Assembly (NCBI GenBank): GCA_025350905.1
Contig: JANXWY010000139.1
Location: 1 to 45,886 of the forward strand
Source of the DNA: Verrucomicrobiota bacterium
GTDB lineage: Bacteria; Verrucomicrobiota; Verrucomicrobiia; Limisphaerales; JADLHS01
DNA: 45,886 nt
Direction of reading: 5' to 3'
Below are positions 35,086 through 44,274 of this stretch, one piece after another (the first letter of the stretch is position 1; each line of letters begins with the position of its first letter). The position numbers and the translations under genes are program-made. Under the pieces are notes generated by a model that worked only from the letters and a program-made list of their open reading frames with translations, had not been told where the DNA came from and made no database searches.

Positions 35086-35520
35086 TCAAGCCGCCCGCAA
35101 TTGGCCTGGTTCGCTGGGCGCGCGGAGGCCGTACTCCAAGCTGAGCTTGTAGCGCAGGATATTGTGGCAGTGGACCCGGTCGATGGTGGTCTTGCTCAGC
35201 CAACCCTGACAGCACATTTCGCCGGTGGCGGTACCCTCCCGCGCATTAACGGTTTGGGTGAGTGTCTCGCTCAAATCAAAATCCCCGCCAATACATTCGC
35301 TGTTGGGACAATCCAGGCGGAACACGGACTTGGCATGATCGGGGTTGACCGTGTATTTGATCTGACTGTTTCGCGTGACGCCTTCCGGGCTGAAGTGACC
35401 AAACTCCACCGTCAAGGACTTCAAATGTCGAAACTTCTCCGTGAGGCTGATGGAGGCCTGGGTGCGCTGGGCTTCCGCCAGCCGGTAATCCGCGCGCGGA
35501 GTGAATTTTTGGTGACGCAT
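35086..35520 (-). CDS. Conserved hypothetical Cys-rich protein
   Basis: This 144-residue protein has no signal peptide. The central and C-terminal parts look conserved: HLKSLTVEFGHFSPEGVTRNSQIKYTVNPDHAKSVFRLDCPNSECIGGDFDL, then GEMCCQGW and RVHCHNILRYKLSLEYG. The pattern C-x4-C ... CC ... C-x-H could form a zinc site. I believe similar proteins occur in other soil bacteria but know no function. It converges with the kinase gene. Confidence 0.72.
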   Translation of the reverse strand: MRHQKFTPRADYRLAEAQRTQASISLTEKFRHLKSLTVEFGHFSPEGVTRNSQIKYTVNPDHAKSVFRLDCPNSECIGGDFDLSETLTQTVNAREGTATGEMCCQGWLSKTTIDRVHCHNILRYKLSLEYGLRAPSEPGQLRAA

Positions 35521-35885
35521 AATTTATCTCGATTTGTTTCCTAATAAGCCAGCATCGTATCAGAAAATGGTTGGCCGTCTGTAACAATCGTCAGGAGATT
35601 TCCCGGCCCGTGGCGGGCGCAGGCAAAATCGAGAGGCGGGCGCTGCTTGTGGCGAACATGCCACCGCGCCGGCTGGTTTCCCGGCGAGCGAAGGAATCGC
35701 AGGAATCCGTTCCGACCCAAGGGGTCCGACGGTCCTCGCGGAAACGTCACCCTCCAGCCAAGCATGCCGTCGGAGCGTCGAATTCCGATTCGGCACGATG
35801 ATACTGTCGCCCAGCCGGGCGGTTGCGGTGGGGTACGCGTGCTGACGGGTGGCCTTCACCACCGAGGTGAAGACCAAGATGTTAA
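35521..35885. other. Intergenic region, no gene seen
   Basis: About 365 bp lies between two minus-strand genes. Only short Arg-rich frames without domains are present; no structured repeat or RNA gene is evident. Confidence 0.4.
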
Positions 35886-38057
35886 CTAAACCACTTCCAC
35901 CGGACACTTCGGCAGCGCGTCGAGAAAAGCCTGGCCGTATTGCTTGGCGAGGATCCGGTTGTCCAGCACGACGATGATGCCGGAGTCCGTCTTGGTGCGA
36001 ATCAACCGGCCTACGCCTTGACGGAATTTCAGGATCGCCTCCGGCAGGGAAAATTCACTGAAGGAATTGCCGCCCCGCGCCTCAATGGCTTCGATGCGCG
36101 CCTCGATAAGCGGATGGTCCGGGACGGCAAATGGCAGCCGCGTGATGATCACATTGCTCAACGCCTCCCCGGGAACGTCCACGCCTTGCCAGAAACTGTC
36201 GGTGCCGAATAGCACCGAGTCCACGTCGTCCTTGAACTGCTCCAGCATCGTCGAGCGCGGCGTGCCCGTGCCCTGCACGAAACAGGCGACACCCAACCGG
36301 TCGAAGAACGGTTGCATCAACTCGGCGACTTCCTGCATGAGCTTGTAATTCGTGAACAGCACGAACGCCTTGCCATGCGTCTGCTTCACAAAATGTTCAA
36401 TCCAATGGATCAGCGCATCGCGGTAACCCGCCTCGCGCGGGTCGGGCATCTTCTTGACGGCGACAATCTTCATCTGCCGCTCGTAGTCGAACGGCGTGCC
36501 GACTTGCAAAAGCGTCGCCGCTTCCGCCCCGACGCGCTTCGCGAAGTAATTCAACGGCGACAACGCAAGTCGTGGGTCGCGGGTCGCGGGCTTTGGTCGG
36601 CTTTCGACTCCTGGCGGTCGCATCTCGACCTGGAGCTTGGCCTTCACGGCAAGGGTCGCGCTCGTCATGATGATGCTCGTGTCGCTCTCGAACAATCGAC
36701 GGCGCAGGAATTCCGCCACGTCAACGGGCGCTGCGTTTAGCGACAGATTGCGCTGGGTCTTGCCGCCCCGTTCCACCCAGTAAACATGCTCCGCCTGGCT
36801 TTGCTCCAGGAACGCCTTCACCTCGTCGCGCAACTCCGCGAGGCGACGGTTGCACTCCACCAATTCCTGCCCGACGTCCTTGTCTTCGCTCAGTTTGATC
36901 AGCTCGCTAACCGCCTCACGCAGGCGCTGGATTGGCAACGTCACATTGTCTTGCACCAATTCCGCGCGGCGAATGCGCAGCTCCTTCCACTCCCGCTTCC
37001 GTGGTGCGGGGGAGCGTCCCCGCGCGCCGGGACTTTCCGCCGCGGTTTGGCTCTGCTGATTCAATTCCTCGCAGGCCGTTTCAACGCGCTCGAAGAATTT
37101 GTCCGACTCGGTCAGGATGTCCGCCACCAGCTTCACCGCGCCGCCTTGGCGCAACATACCGAGCAAGCCCTTTTCCGTGCGCGGATTCCACAGCCGGTTT
37201 AGCGCGTAACGCAGCTGACCGCTGGAGACACTCAAACCGATATGCCGCGACGCCACGCTCTCCATCGTGTGCGCCTCATCAAAGATCACGAAGTCGTTCT
37301 TGAATAGGATGCCGCCTTCCATTTCCTCCTCAATGCTCCCCAGCAAAGTGAAAAACAGCGTGTGATTCAACACCAGCACGTCGGACGACAGAATCCGGTT
37401 GCGCGCCCGCTGAAAGAAACAAAGCCCGTGATCCTTGCCGAAGTCGGACTGATAGCCGCAGATTTTCGGCGAGCACAGTCCGCGCTCGGAACAAACCTGC
37501 CCCCACACTTTCGGATCGGGCTCGATCTCGAAGTCCGACAGGCTGCCATCCTTGGTTGCCTTGGACCACTCATAGATGCGCTGTAATTCCTCGGCCTCGG
37601 ACGACGTGAACAAGTTGCCGGATTGCTGCACCGCCTTGTGCAAGCGCCGCGTGCAGAGATAATTCGCGCGGCCTTTGAGCATGGTGAAGTTGAACTTCAC
37701 CGGCACGGCCAACGCCGCGAGCACGGTGGCGAGCATCGGGAGGTCTTTCTCCGTGAGTTGTTCCTGCAAATTAATCGTGTGCGTGGAGATGACGGCCTTC
37801 TTCTTCTGCGTCGTGGCGAAAAGGATCGCCGGCACCAGATACGCCAGACTTTTGCCGACCCCGGTGCCCGCTTCCACCGCGAGGTGTTCCTGATTCTGCA
37901 ACGCCCGGGCCACGGCCACGGCCATCTCCTGTTGCTGGGGCCGATACTCGAAATTGTTCGCCCGGGAAAGAATTCCGCTCGGCGAAAAGATTTCCGCCAC
38001 TTGCGCCACGAGATCGGCTTGCGCCCCGGCGGGTTGGTGTTCGATGGCAGCAATCAT
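35886..38057 (-). CDS. ATP-dependent DNA helicase, DinG/XPD family
   Basis: This 723-residue superfamily 2 helicase has Walker A VEAGTGVGKSLAYLVP, motif II DEAH in FVIFDEAHTMESVA, and later motifs IIMTSATLA, FVLFTNYKLMQEV, GTDSFWQGVDVPG and RQGVGRLIRTKTD. Four cysteines in the region YLCTRRL ... CSERGLCSPKICGYQ suggest the iron-sulfur cluster of this family. It unwinds damaged or structured DNA 5' to 3'. The start at MIAAIEHQ is fixed by a strong GGAGG seven bases upstream. Two short segments (about 340-352, ARGRSPAPRKRE, and about 484-498, VESRPKPATRDPRL) look like loop insertions and coincide with palindromic or repetitive DNA. Confidence 0.9.
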   Translation of the reverse strand: MIAAIEHQPAGAQADLVAQVAEIFSPSGILSRANNFEYRPQQQEMAVAVARALQNQEHLAVEAGTGVGKSLAYLVPAILFATTQKKKAVISTHTINLQEQLTEKDLPMLATVLAALAVPVKFNFTMLKGRANYLCTRRLHKAVQQSGNLFTSSEAEELQRIYEWSKATKDGSLSDFEIEPDPKVWGQVCSERGLCSPKICGYQSDFGKDHGLCFFQRARNRILSSDVLVLNHTLFFTLLGSIEEEMEGGILFKNDFVIFDEAHTMESVASRHIGLSVSSGQLRYALNRLWNPRTEKGLLGMLRQGGAVKLVADILTESDKFFERVETACEELNQQSQTAAESPGARGRSPAPRKREWKELRIRRAELVQDNVTLPIQRLREAVSELIKLSEDKDVGQELVECNRRLAELRDEVKAFLEQSQAEHVYWVERGGKTQRNLSLNAAPVDVAEFLRRRLFESDTSIIMTSATLAVKAKLQVEMRPPGVESRPKPATRDPRLALSPLNYFAKRVGAEAATLLQVGTPFDYERQMKIVAVKKMPDPREAGYRDALIHWIEHFVKQTHGKAFVLFTNYKLMQEVAELMQPFFDRLGVACFVQGTGTPRSTMLEQFKDDVDSVLFGTDSFWQGVDVPGEALSNVIITRLPFAVPDHPLIEARIEAIEARGGNSFSEFSLPEAILKFRQGVGRLIRTKTDSGIIVVLDNRILAKQYGQAFLDALPKCPVEVV

Positions 38058-38064
38058 TTTATTT

Positions 38065-38069
38065 CCTCC
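38065..38069 (-). promoter_or_regulatory. Shine-Dalgarno GGAGG deciding helicase start
   Basis: Minus-strand GGAGGAAATAAAATG gives a perfect GGAGG with 7-nt spacing to the ATG at 38057. This decides for MIAAIEHQ over the in-frame TTG upstream at 38114. Confidence 0.8.
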
Positions 38070-38173
38070 GCAGGAGCGCGGAGCCGCCGAAGTCTGGCAA
38101 AGAACGCCACGCAAAACAAATCTTTGCGCGGGTTGGTTTTGGTATTTCTGCTCGCGTGCGTTAACCTCGCGTC

Positions 38174-39595
38174 ATGCTCAACTACATCTGGCTCAGCCTG
38201 GTGGTGGCGGCGGTGTTGATCGGTGGGTGGCACGACCTCACCGGCGCGCCGACCGGCACGCTTAAGGAAGTGACCGGGCAGGCGTTTGAAATGACCCGAG
38301 TGGCGGTAATGGACATTGCGCTGCCGCTGATTGGCATCATGGCGCTTTGGCTTGGCATCATGCGCCTCGCGGAAAAGTCCGGGCTCGTCCAACTCCTCGC
38401 CCGCGCCTTCCGACCCGTCATGAGCTGGCTTTTCCCGGAGGTGCCCGCGGATCATCCGGCGATGGGTGCCATGCTGCTGAACATGGCGGCAAATTTTCTC
38501 GGTCTGGCCAACGCCGCCACTCCGCTCGGATTGCGGGCCATGAAGCATTTGGAAACCCTCAACCCGCGGCCGGGCACCGCCACGAATGCCATGTGTACCT
38601 TCCTCGCCATCAACACGAGTTCCATTCAACTTGTGCCGGCAACGGCCGTCGCGGTGCTGGTCGTGGCGGGCTCCCGCCAGCCCTACGCCATCATCGGCAC
38701 GGCGATGCTGGCGACCACCTTTTCCACCATCGCCGGCATCACCGCGGTGAAGTTGTTGGAAAAATTACCAGGGTATCGGCTGCCACCTGTGGCGGCGGGC
38801 GGCGCGCCTGCCGTAGATCCATGCGTCTCGCCCGGCGGAAATGGCGGTGACGGAGCTGGGCTTGGGATAAGTTCGGACGCGGGACCGGGCGGCAAGAGGC
38901 CGCCCGCTGCGGCAGGCGAGACGCCTGCCGCTACTCTCAGTTGGTTCGGCATCGCGGCGCTGGGGTTGTTCTTCCTGTTCTTCGTCGTGTTGTTTGGGGC
39001 GATCAGTTTTCCCGAATTCTTCCACCACCCCGTCTCCGTCGAATTGCAGAGGCAACCGCCAGCCATCCGTTCGCTGAACACGATCTCGCTGTTGGCCATC
39101 CCGTTTATGCTGGCGTTTTTTCCGCTCTACGCCGCGCTGCGGCGGGTAAAGGTCTATGAGCAATTCGTCGAGGGGGCAAAGGAGGGCTGGCAAGTGGCGG
39201 CCACGATCATTCCGTTTCTCGTGGCGATCCTGGTGGCGGTGGGCATGTTTCGCGGTGCCGGTGGCATTGACTTGGTCACGCAGGCGCTCCGACCGGTGCT
39301 TGATCTCATCCATTTCCCGGCCGAACTTTTGCCGATGTGCCTGATGCGGCCGTTGAGTGGCAGCGGCACGCTCGGGATGTTCACGGAACTCGTAAAGGAA
39401 TTCGGCCCGGACAGCCTGATCGCGCGCACGGCGGGAACCATTTTCGGCAGCACGGAGACGACTTTTTATGTGATCGCGGTTTATTTTGGCGCCGTGAATA
39501 TTCGCCGTACGCGCCACGCCGTCCCGGCGGGCTTGATTGCCGACGCCGTCGGCATTGTCGCCTCGGTCATCGTCTGCCGGATGATGTTTGGGTGA
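38174..39595 (+). CDS. SpmA-SpmB fusion, nucleoside-recognition/Gate domain membrane protein
   Basis: This 473-residue inner-membrane protein joins two proteins named after Bacillus spore maturation genes. Residues 1-200 are SpmA-like (RVAVMDIALPLIGIMALWLGIMRLAEKSGL, NMAANFLGLANAATPLGLRAMKHLE, AINTSSIQLVPATAVAVLV). Residues 260-473 are SpmB-like (FVEGAKEGWQVAATIIPFLVAILVAVGMFRGAGG, PLSGSGTLGMFTE, FGSTETTFYVIAVYFGAVNIRRTRH). Both halves carry the Gate fold. Fused forms occur in many non-sporulating bacteria and probably transport an unknown solute. The junction (about 206-256) is a Gly/Pro/Ala-rich stretch encoded by tandem palindromes. Confidence 0.88.
   Translation: MLNYIWLSLVVAAVLIGGWHDLTGAPTGTLKEVTGQAFEMTRVAVMDIALPLIGIMALWLGIMRLAEKSGLVQLLARAFRPVMSWLFPEVPADHPAMGAMLLNMAANFLGLANAATPLGLRAMKHLETLNPRPGTATNAMCTFLAINTSSIQLVPATAVAVLVVAGSRQPYAIIGTAMLATTFSTIAGITAVKLLEKLPGYRLPPVAAGGAPAVDPCVSPGGNGGDGAGLGISSDAGPGGKRPPAAAGETPAATLSWFGIAALGLFFLFFVVLFGAISFPEFFHHPVSVELQRQPPAIRSLNTISLLAIPFMLAFFPLYAALRRVKVYEQFVEGAKEGWQVAATIIPFLVAILVAVGMFRGAGGIDLVTQALRPVLDLIHFPAELLPMCLMRPLSGSGTLGMFTELVKEFGPDSLIARTAGTIFGSTETTFYVIAVYFGAVNIRRTRHAVPAGLIADAVGIVASVIVCRMMFG
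38791..38935. repeat. In-frame palindromic insert at SpmA/SpmB junction
   Basis: Two hairpins are clear: GGGCGGC-AAGAG-GCCGCCC (38887-38905) and GCGGCAGGCG-AGA-CGCCTGCCGC (38909-38931). The left part contains related GGCGGGCGGCGCGCCTGCC. The stretch is read in frame as VAAGGAPAVDPCVSPGG, a Gly/Asp-rich middle, then GGKRPPAAAGETPAATLS. The AAGETPAATLS ending is typical of dispersed repeat translations. Confidence 0.75.
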
Positions 39596-39650
39596 CGGAA
39601 GTGCTGCTTCGCGCTCGACTTCGTAGCGACCCGCCCGACAATTCTGACTG

Positions 39651-40793
39651 ATGCCGCGAATTGTTCTCGAACAAGTGACCAAAGCCTTTGCGGCGCCGGA
39701 CGGAAAATCCGTCTGCGCCGTAAATGACGTGTCGCTGACCGTCGCGGACAAGGAACTGCTCGCGCTCGTCGGGCCGTCTGGCTGCGGCAAGACAACGCTG
39801 CTCCGGCTCATCGCTGGACTGGAGCGCCCGGAGCCCGGCCGCATCCACTTCGACGGGCAGGCCGTGCATGCCTGGTCGCCCCTGGCGCGCAACGTCGCCA
39901 TGGTGTTCCAGTCGCCCGCACTATTTCCCCACCTGACCGGATCGGAGAACATCGCGCTCGGGCTGAAACTTCGGGGTGTGGCGAAAAGAGAAATTGGAGA
40001 GCGGGTCCGCGCCGTGGCGGAAATGCTCGGAGTAATGCATTGCCTGCATCGTTCGCCGGCCAAACTTTCCGGCGGTGAGTGCCAACGCATCGCCTTGGGT
40101 CGCGCACTGGTGCGGCGCCCGCAAATCCTTTTGCTCGACGAGCCGTTCTCAAATCTGGATGCGCCGTTGCGCGCCCAACTGCGAACCGAAATGCAGGACC
40201 TCCGGACGCGCCTGGCGATGACCGTGATCTACGTGACCCACGATCAGGCAGAGGCCCTGGCCCTGGGCGACCGCGTCGCCGTCATGGCCGAAGGCCGCTT
40301 GCAACAAGTCGATCGGCCGCGCGAAATTTATCACGCGCCGGCGAACCGGTTCGTCGCAGGGTTCATCGGGTCGCCAGCCATGAATTTGTTTCCCGGCACC
40401 ATCGGGCGGCGGGACGGGCATCTGGTTTTCGTTGGCGCGGAAGGGACGCCCGCCGGCACGGGGTCGGGTTTCATGTTGCGACTCGAGGGGGAGCAGAGCG
40501 AGGCATTCCATCGCCATCTGGGTCAACGCGTGCTGTTAGGATTTCGCCCGGAACACCTCGCCGTGGTAGAGGTCGCGCCGCCAGCCACTCCCCAACCAAC
40601 GATTACCGCAACACTGCAAGCCGTGCAGTTCGCCGGCGTGGAAACGATTTTGCGCCTGACGGTGGGCGCGGAAACCCTTCACGTCCGGGCGGGTGCAAAC
40701 GGAGCCCTAACGCCGGGACGGAACATGACGGTGGCGTTTGATCTGCGCGGGGTCCGGGTCTTTGATGCGGCCACGGGCGGGTTATTGTCCTGA
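39651..40793 (+). CDS. ABC transporter ATP-binding protein (MalK/UgpC-like)
   Basis: This 380-residue cytoplasmic ATPase has Walker A GPSGCGKT (41-48), a Q-loop in MVFQSPALFPHLT, signature LSGGECQR, Walker B ILLLDEPFSNLD and switch His in VIYVTHDQAEALALGDR. The C-terminal 130 residues form a TOBE regulatory region (FIGSPAMNLFPG, LLGFRPEHLAV), as in the CUT1 sugar/polyol and phosphonate/iron importer ATPases. No permease or binding-protein gene is adjacent, so it may serve a transporter encoded elsewhere. Confidence 0.92.
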   Translation: MPRIVLEQVTKAFAAPDGKSVCAVNDVSLTVADKELLALVGPSGCGKTTLLRLIAGLERPEPGRIHFDGQAVHAWSPLARNVAMVFQSPALFPHLTGSENIALGLKLRGVAKREIGERVRAVAEMLGVMHCLHRSPAKLSGGECQRIALGRALVRRPQILLLDEPFSNLDAPLRAQLRTEMQDLRTRLAMTVIYVTHDQAEALALGDRVAVMAEGRLQQVDRPREIYHAPANRFVAGFIGSPAMNLFPGTIGRRDGHLVFVGAEGTPAGTGSGFMLRLEGEQSEAFHRHLGQRVLLGFRPEHLAVVEVAPPATPQPTITATLQAVQFAGVETILRLTVGAETLHVRAGANGALTPGRNMTVAFDLRGVRVFDAATGGLLS

Positions 40794-40941
40794 TCCTTCC
40801 CTCGAGCGCCTGACAGGAGCCCGGCTGGAGGAACCCGTTGGAAAATTCGAACCCGGTACGCAGGAGACGCCGTGAGGTGGCGCATGGCTCCGTTCAAGAA
40901 CGAAAGCGACTTTACGTCGGCCGCGACTGGTCAAACCGGTG

Positions 40942-41889
40942 CTAAATCTGAAAATCCACCACTGTCTGCTTCTCGGCCTTGTTTAGCACGCGCATGTCGA
41001 GACCGTCGTAGATCACGAGCGAATTGGGCGCCACACTGTCCATGATGAACACGTTGCCGCCGATGGTGCTGCCCGCGCCGATGACGGTCGCGCCGCCGAG
41101 GATCGTCGCGCCGGGATAGATCGTCACGCGGTCCTCGATGGTGGGATGACGTTTCTGTCCGCGCAACTGCTGCCCCCCGGAGGTGGACTTCGCGCCGAGC
41201 GTCACGCCGTGATACATCTTCACGTGATTGCCGATCACGGCGGTTTCGCCCACGACCGTGCCGGTGCAATGATCCACAAAGAAATGCGACCCAATTTGCG
41301 CGCCCGGATGCAGGTCCATACCGGTGCGCCCGTGCGCCCACTCGCACATGATGCGCGGAATGAGCGGCACATGTTTGAGATACAGTTGGTGGGCGAGCCG
41401 TTGCACCGCGATGGTCTCGATGAACGGGTACGCGACAATGACCTCCTCCTTGCTCAAGGCGGCGGGGTCGCCGTGGAACGCGGCTTCGGTGTCCGTCTGC
41501 AATACTTCGCGGAGGCACGGCAGGCAGCCGAGAAATTCCAGCGTCAGCGCGTGGGCGGCACCAGTGATTTCCTTCTTGGGGAGATCGGCCGGCGGCTGAT
41601 ATTCGAGGCTCTTGCGGATTTCGTCCTCCAGCTGACCAATGATCGAATCGAGCAGGACGGCGGTTTCCGCCCTAAGCTCCGAGGAGTGAATCAGCTTCTC
41701 GTCGAAGAATCCGGGAAACAGCAGGCGCAACAAATCCTTGGTAATGGTGGCCACGACGCGCTTGGACGGGAGATTTTTGCCGTCCAGATGGTTGATGCCG
41801 CCCGCCCGCGCATAAGAGGCGATCAGTTCACTGGTCAATTGGGTGACCGGATCATTCACGGCGCGAGTATCGGGCAGAGGCCAGGGCAA
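40942..41889 (-). CDS. cysE: Serine O-acetyltransferase
   Basis: This enzyme acetylates L-serine with acetyl-CoA in the first step of cysteine synthesis. The 315-residue protein has a long helical N-terminal region (1-170), as in the EpsC/plant-like subgroup, and a C-terminal left-handed beta-helix of hexapeptide repeats. Catalytic motifs are clear: DLHPGAQIGSHFFVDHCTGTVVGETAVIGNHVKMYHGVTLG with the DH pair, then GQKRHPTIEDRVTIYPGATILGGATVIGAGSTIGGNVFI. Alternative starts a few codons downstream (e.g. near AVNDPVTQ) cannot be excluded. It converges on the ABC ATPase gene. Confidence 0.92.
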   Translation of the reverse strand: MPWPLPDTRAVNDPVTQLTSELIASYARAGGINHLDGKNLPSKRVVATITKDLLRLLFPGFFDEKLIHSSELRAETAVLLDSIIGQLEDEIRKSLEYQPPADLPKKEITGAAHALTLEFLGCLPCLREVLQTDTEAAFHGDPAALSKEEVIVAYPFIETIAVQRLAHQLYLKHVPLIPRIMCEWAHGRTGMDLHPGAQIGSHFFVDHCTGTVVGETAVIGNHVKMYHGVTLGAKSTSGGQQLRGQKRHPTIEDRVTIYPGATILGGATVIGAGSTIGGNVFIMDSVAPNSLVIYDGLDMRVLNKAEKQTVVDFQI

Positions 41890-42107
41890 GGCAAGTTTCG
41901 TGGCGGTCAGCTGGCAGTCAGCCTTGGAATCCGGCTCTTGGTCCTGCTCTTCAAGGACATCGTGATCTCGTCATCCCTGTCGACCGATGAACATTCCAAA
42001 AGGGAGCAAGCGGAAGTCAAAAAATAAATCGGATCACGACCGGGTCGCTTTTTCCCAACAACTGCAGATACGCCCCGTTTCGCTGGGTGGATTCCGCGGC
42101 CCACGGC

Positions 42108-43118
42108 TCAAAATCCGCCCGCGTCCTGGACTTGTTGGAAGTAACCCCTGTAAAAGCCGACGACCCGCCAGGCGATGATCAGCGCGACGATCAGGTACAA
42201 CAGCCGCGGTGTCCATTGGGCGACGGCGTGCAGCTTGCGCGTGCCTTCCTCCTGATAGTATTGGTGGAGCCGGATCAGCACGGAATCCAATTTTCCGCTG
42301 ACTTCACCGGTGGCGTATTGGTTGGCGAACAAGTCGGGAAAACGGCCGGAGGACCGGAGGGTTTCCGCGGGCGTCTGGCCGGCGCGCACCGCCGGCAACC
42401 AAGCGTGAACGGTACGGCGCAGTTCGGGCGAACCGCTCACCGTGGCGGCGAGTTGCCAGGCCTCGATGATCGAGACGCCGGCGCTGATGAGTGCTTCGAG
42501 CGCCATCGCGAGCCGGGCCAGGGCGAGGTCGCGGCGGCCGCTGCCGAGGAGTGGCACCGGGCGCAAAATGCGTTCCAGGAACGCGCGCCAGCGTTCGCCG
42601 TGCTTGCCCTGCGCGGCATAAATCAACACGGCCACGAATACGTAAAGGGGCAATAACACGCCGAAGGTTTGTGCGAGATAGCGGAGCCAATTCCCGGTGG
42701 TAAAAAATTGGGCGAAGGGCAAAATAAAAATGGCAAAGTGGAGCAGAAAGACGGGATACGCCAAATCGCCGATCACCTGGCGGGCGGTGCGGGCGCGGGC
42801 CGTATAGTAATCCGCCAGTACCCGAAAACAGGCGTCGAGCCGGCCACTGCGCTCGCCGGCGTCGAGCAGTGAGAGATCAAAGGCGGAAATCCAATTGCCG
42901 GAGTGCTGAACCGATTCGGTGAAAGTACACCCGGCGGAAATTTCGTGAATCACTTGCCGGAGCGGTTCGCGAAAAGCCGGGGCGGGTGGATTCCGGGCGA
43001 GCTGTTCCAAGGCCGGCACAATTGCCAAGCCCGCTGCCGTGAGTTGGCTGAGTTGGTGGTAGAGTTCCGCGCGCCGGGTAAATTGGCCCGGGAAGACGAG
43101 GGTAGCAGCGGGCGGCAT
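42108..43118 (-). CDS. Type II secretion/type IV pilus platform protein (GspF/PilC)
   Basis: This is a 336-residue inner-membrane protein with two T2SSF domains. The first has ELYHQLSQLTAAGLAIVPALEQLAR and LLDAGERSGRLDACFRVLADYY; the second has LARLAMALEALISAGVSIIEAWQLAA and YATGEVSGKLDSVLIRLHQYY. Membrane helices lie at about 115-140, 150-170 and 305-325. It would form the inner-membrane platform for pseudopilin assembly. Neither GspE/PilB nor PilT is in the window, so it is an isolated copy that could serve the prepilin-like proteins seen at 1475 and 26207. Confidence 0.9.
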   Translation of the reverse strand: MPPAATLVFPGQFTRRAELYHQLSQLTAAGLAIVPALEQLARNPPAPAFREPLRQVIHEISAGCTFTESVQHSGNWISAFDLSLLDAGERSGRLDACFRVLADYYTARARTARQVIGDLAYPVFLLHFAIFILPFAQFFTTGNWLRYLAQTFGVLLPLYVFVAVLIYAAQGKHGERWRAFLERILRPVPLLGSGRRDLALARLAMALEALISAGVSIIEAWQLAATVSGSPELRRTVHAWLPAVRAGQTPAETLRSSGRFPDLFANQYATGEVSGKLDSVLIRLHQYYQEEGTRKLHAVAQWTPRLLYLIVALIIAWRVVGFYRGYFQQVQDAGGF

Positions 43119-43186
43119 TTGCGGTAGGCCTCTCCCCGGCGGTTGTTAAACCCGACCGCCTCGGGCCATCCGCTCCGGCGGAACGA

Positions 43187-43528
43187 TCAGGCGAGCGCCC
43201 CGTCGAGCAGCGACTTCAACTTGGGCTTGCCGCCAGCAATCCCGACGTGTTGCGCCACAATCTGGCCGCCCTTGAAAACCAGGAACATGGGAACGGATTG
43301 TACGCGATACGTGACGGCGAGTTGTTGGTTCGAGCCCTCTTCGATGTTCAGCTTCGCGACTCTTGCCTTGCCCGTATATTCGTCCGCAATCTCATTGAGG
43401 ACGGGGGCAATTTGTTTGCACGGACCGCACCACTCGGCCCAAAAATCGACCAGCACTGGCGTGGTCGATTTGAGAACTTCGGCGTCAAAATTTTCAGCGG
43501 ACAAGGTGACGATGGTAGGAGAGGCCAT
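43187..43528 (-). CDS. trxA: Thioredoxin
   Basis: This is a 113-residue thioredoxin fold. The active site WCGPCK has Cys34 and Cys37, preceded by VLVDFWAEW, and the cis-proline loop is VQSVPMFLVFKGG. It is a cytoplasmic disulfide reductase working with thioredoxin reductase, encoded elsewhere. The length is standard. It is flanked on the same strand by the Ala/Pro-rich membrane protein gene (upstream) and the GspF-like gene (downstream). Confidence 0.95.
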   Translation of the reverse strand: MASPTIVTLSAENFDAEVLKSTTPVLVDFWAEWCGPCKQIAPVLNEIADEYTGKARVAKLNIEEGSNQQLAVTYRVQSVPMFLVFKGGQIVAQHVGIAGGKPKLKSLLDGALA

Positions 43529-43583
43529 AGATTATTATTTTAGTGTTATGGAATTGAGTCAAAAATAAAGCCGCTCTTCCCGC

Positions 43584-44012
43584 TCAGGGAGTCGGCAGCA
43601 GCCAGATATAAACGACACTGCCAACGGCCAGCAATCCGATGATGGCGGCAGCAAGCGCCAGCGCTTTATCCAGTCCGCTGACACTCGCAGCGGCCTGGGG
43701 TCGAGCTGGCGCTGGGGCGGAAGCGGACTTCTGCGCCGTTGGCGCCGAGGCCATCCGTTGCGCGGCCGGGGCGGCTGACGGGCGTGGGGCAGGTGGCGCG
43801 GGTGAGGCGGCGGTGACCGCCGGTGCGGCCATGGGCGCCGCACTGGCGCCGGTCGGACCGCCGGGCGGAAGCGTGGGCAGTTTGATGGTGGGCGCAGCGG
43901 AAGGTTTGGGTGGCAGGTTAATGCGGACCGTTTCCTTCTTGGGTTGAACCTTGCCCGTCTCCTTCTTCGGTGGCATGGCCCCCGTGGGAATGTTTGGTAT
44001 GTTCTCGGCCAT
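43584..44012 (-). CDS. Ala/Pro-rich single-span membrane protein
   Basis: This 142-residue protein has an N-terminal segment MAENIPNIPTGAMPPKKETG then KVQPKKETVRINLPPKPSAA and PTIKLP, which I recognise as a recurrent start of verrucomicrobial hypothetical proteins. A long Ala/Pro/Ser-rich disordered region (50-110) leads to a C-terminal membrane helix (about 114-138, ALALAAAIIGLLAVGSVVYIWLL). I start at the ATG 44012; an upstream in-frame TTG (44030) adds six residues. The function is unknown. Confidence 0.75.
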   Translation of the reverse strand: MAENIPNIPTGAMPPKKETGKVQPKKETVRINLPPKPSAAPTIKLPTLPPGGPTGASAAPMAAPAVTAASPAPPAPRPSAAPAAQRMASAPTAQKSASAPAPARPQAAASVSGLDKALALAAAIIGLLAVGSVVYIWLLPTP

Positions 44013-44274
44013 AAATTCTATTGCCGCCAAGATAGTTTTCCGACCGTCGGTGTCAACTCCTTATTGTTGGCGGGCCCCGGAGTTTTCAGAACCGGACAGC
44101 TTCGGACTTCTTGCGAGGCCGGCGGTAACTCACTCCACACCCATTCCACCGTTGACGACCGCTGCCCCGAGGCAAGCGCATGGATTTGGCCAGCAGGCGC
44201 CGGATCGGGGTAATCATTGGCAGTGCTTCCAATACGACTTCCCGGGTTTTCACTGGCCCGTACTACTGCCTGGA

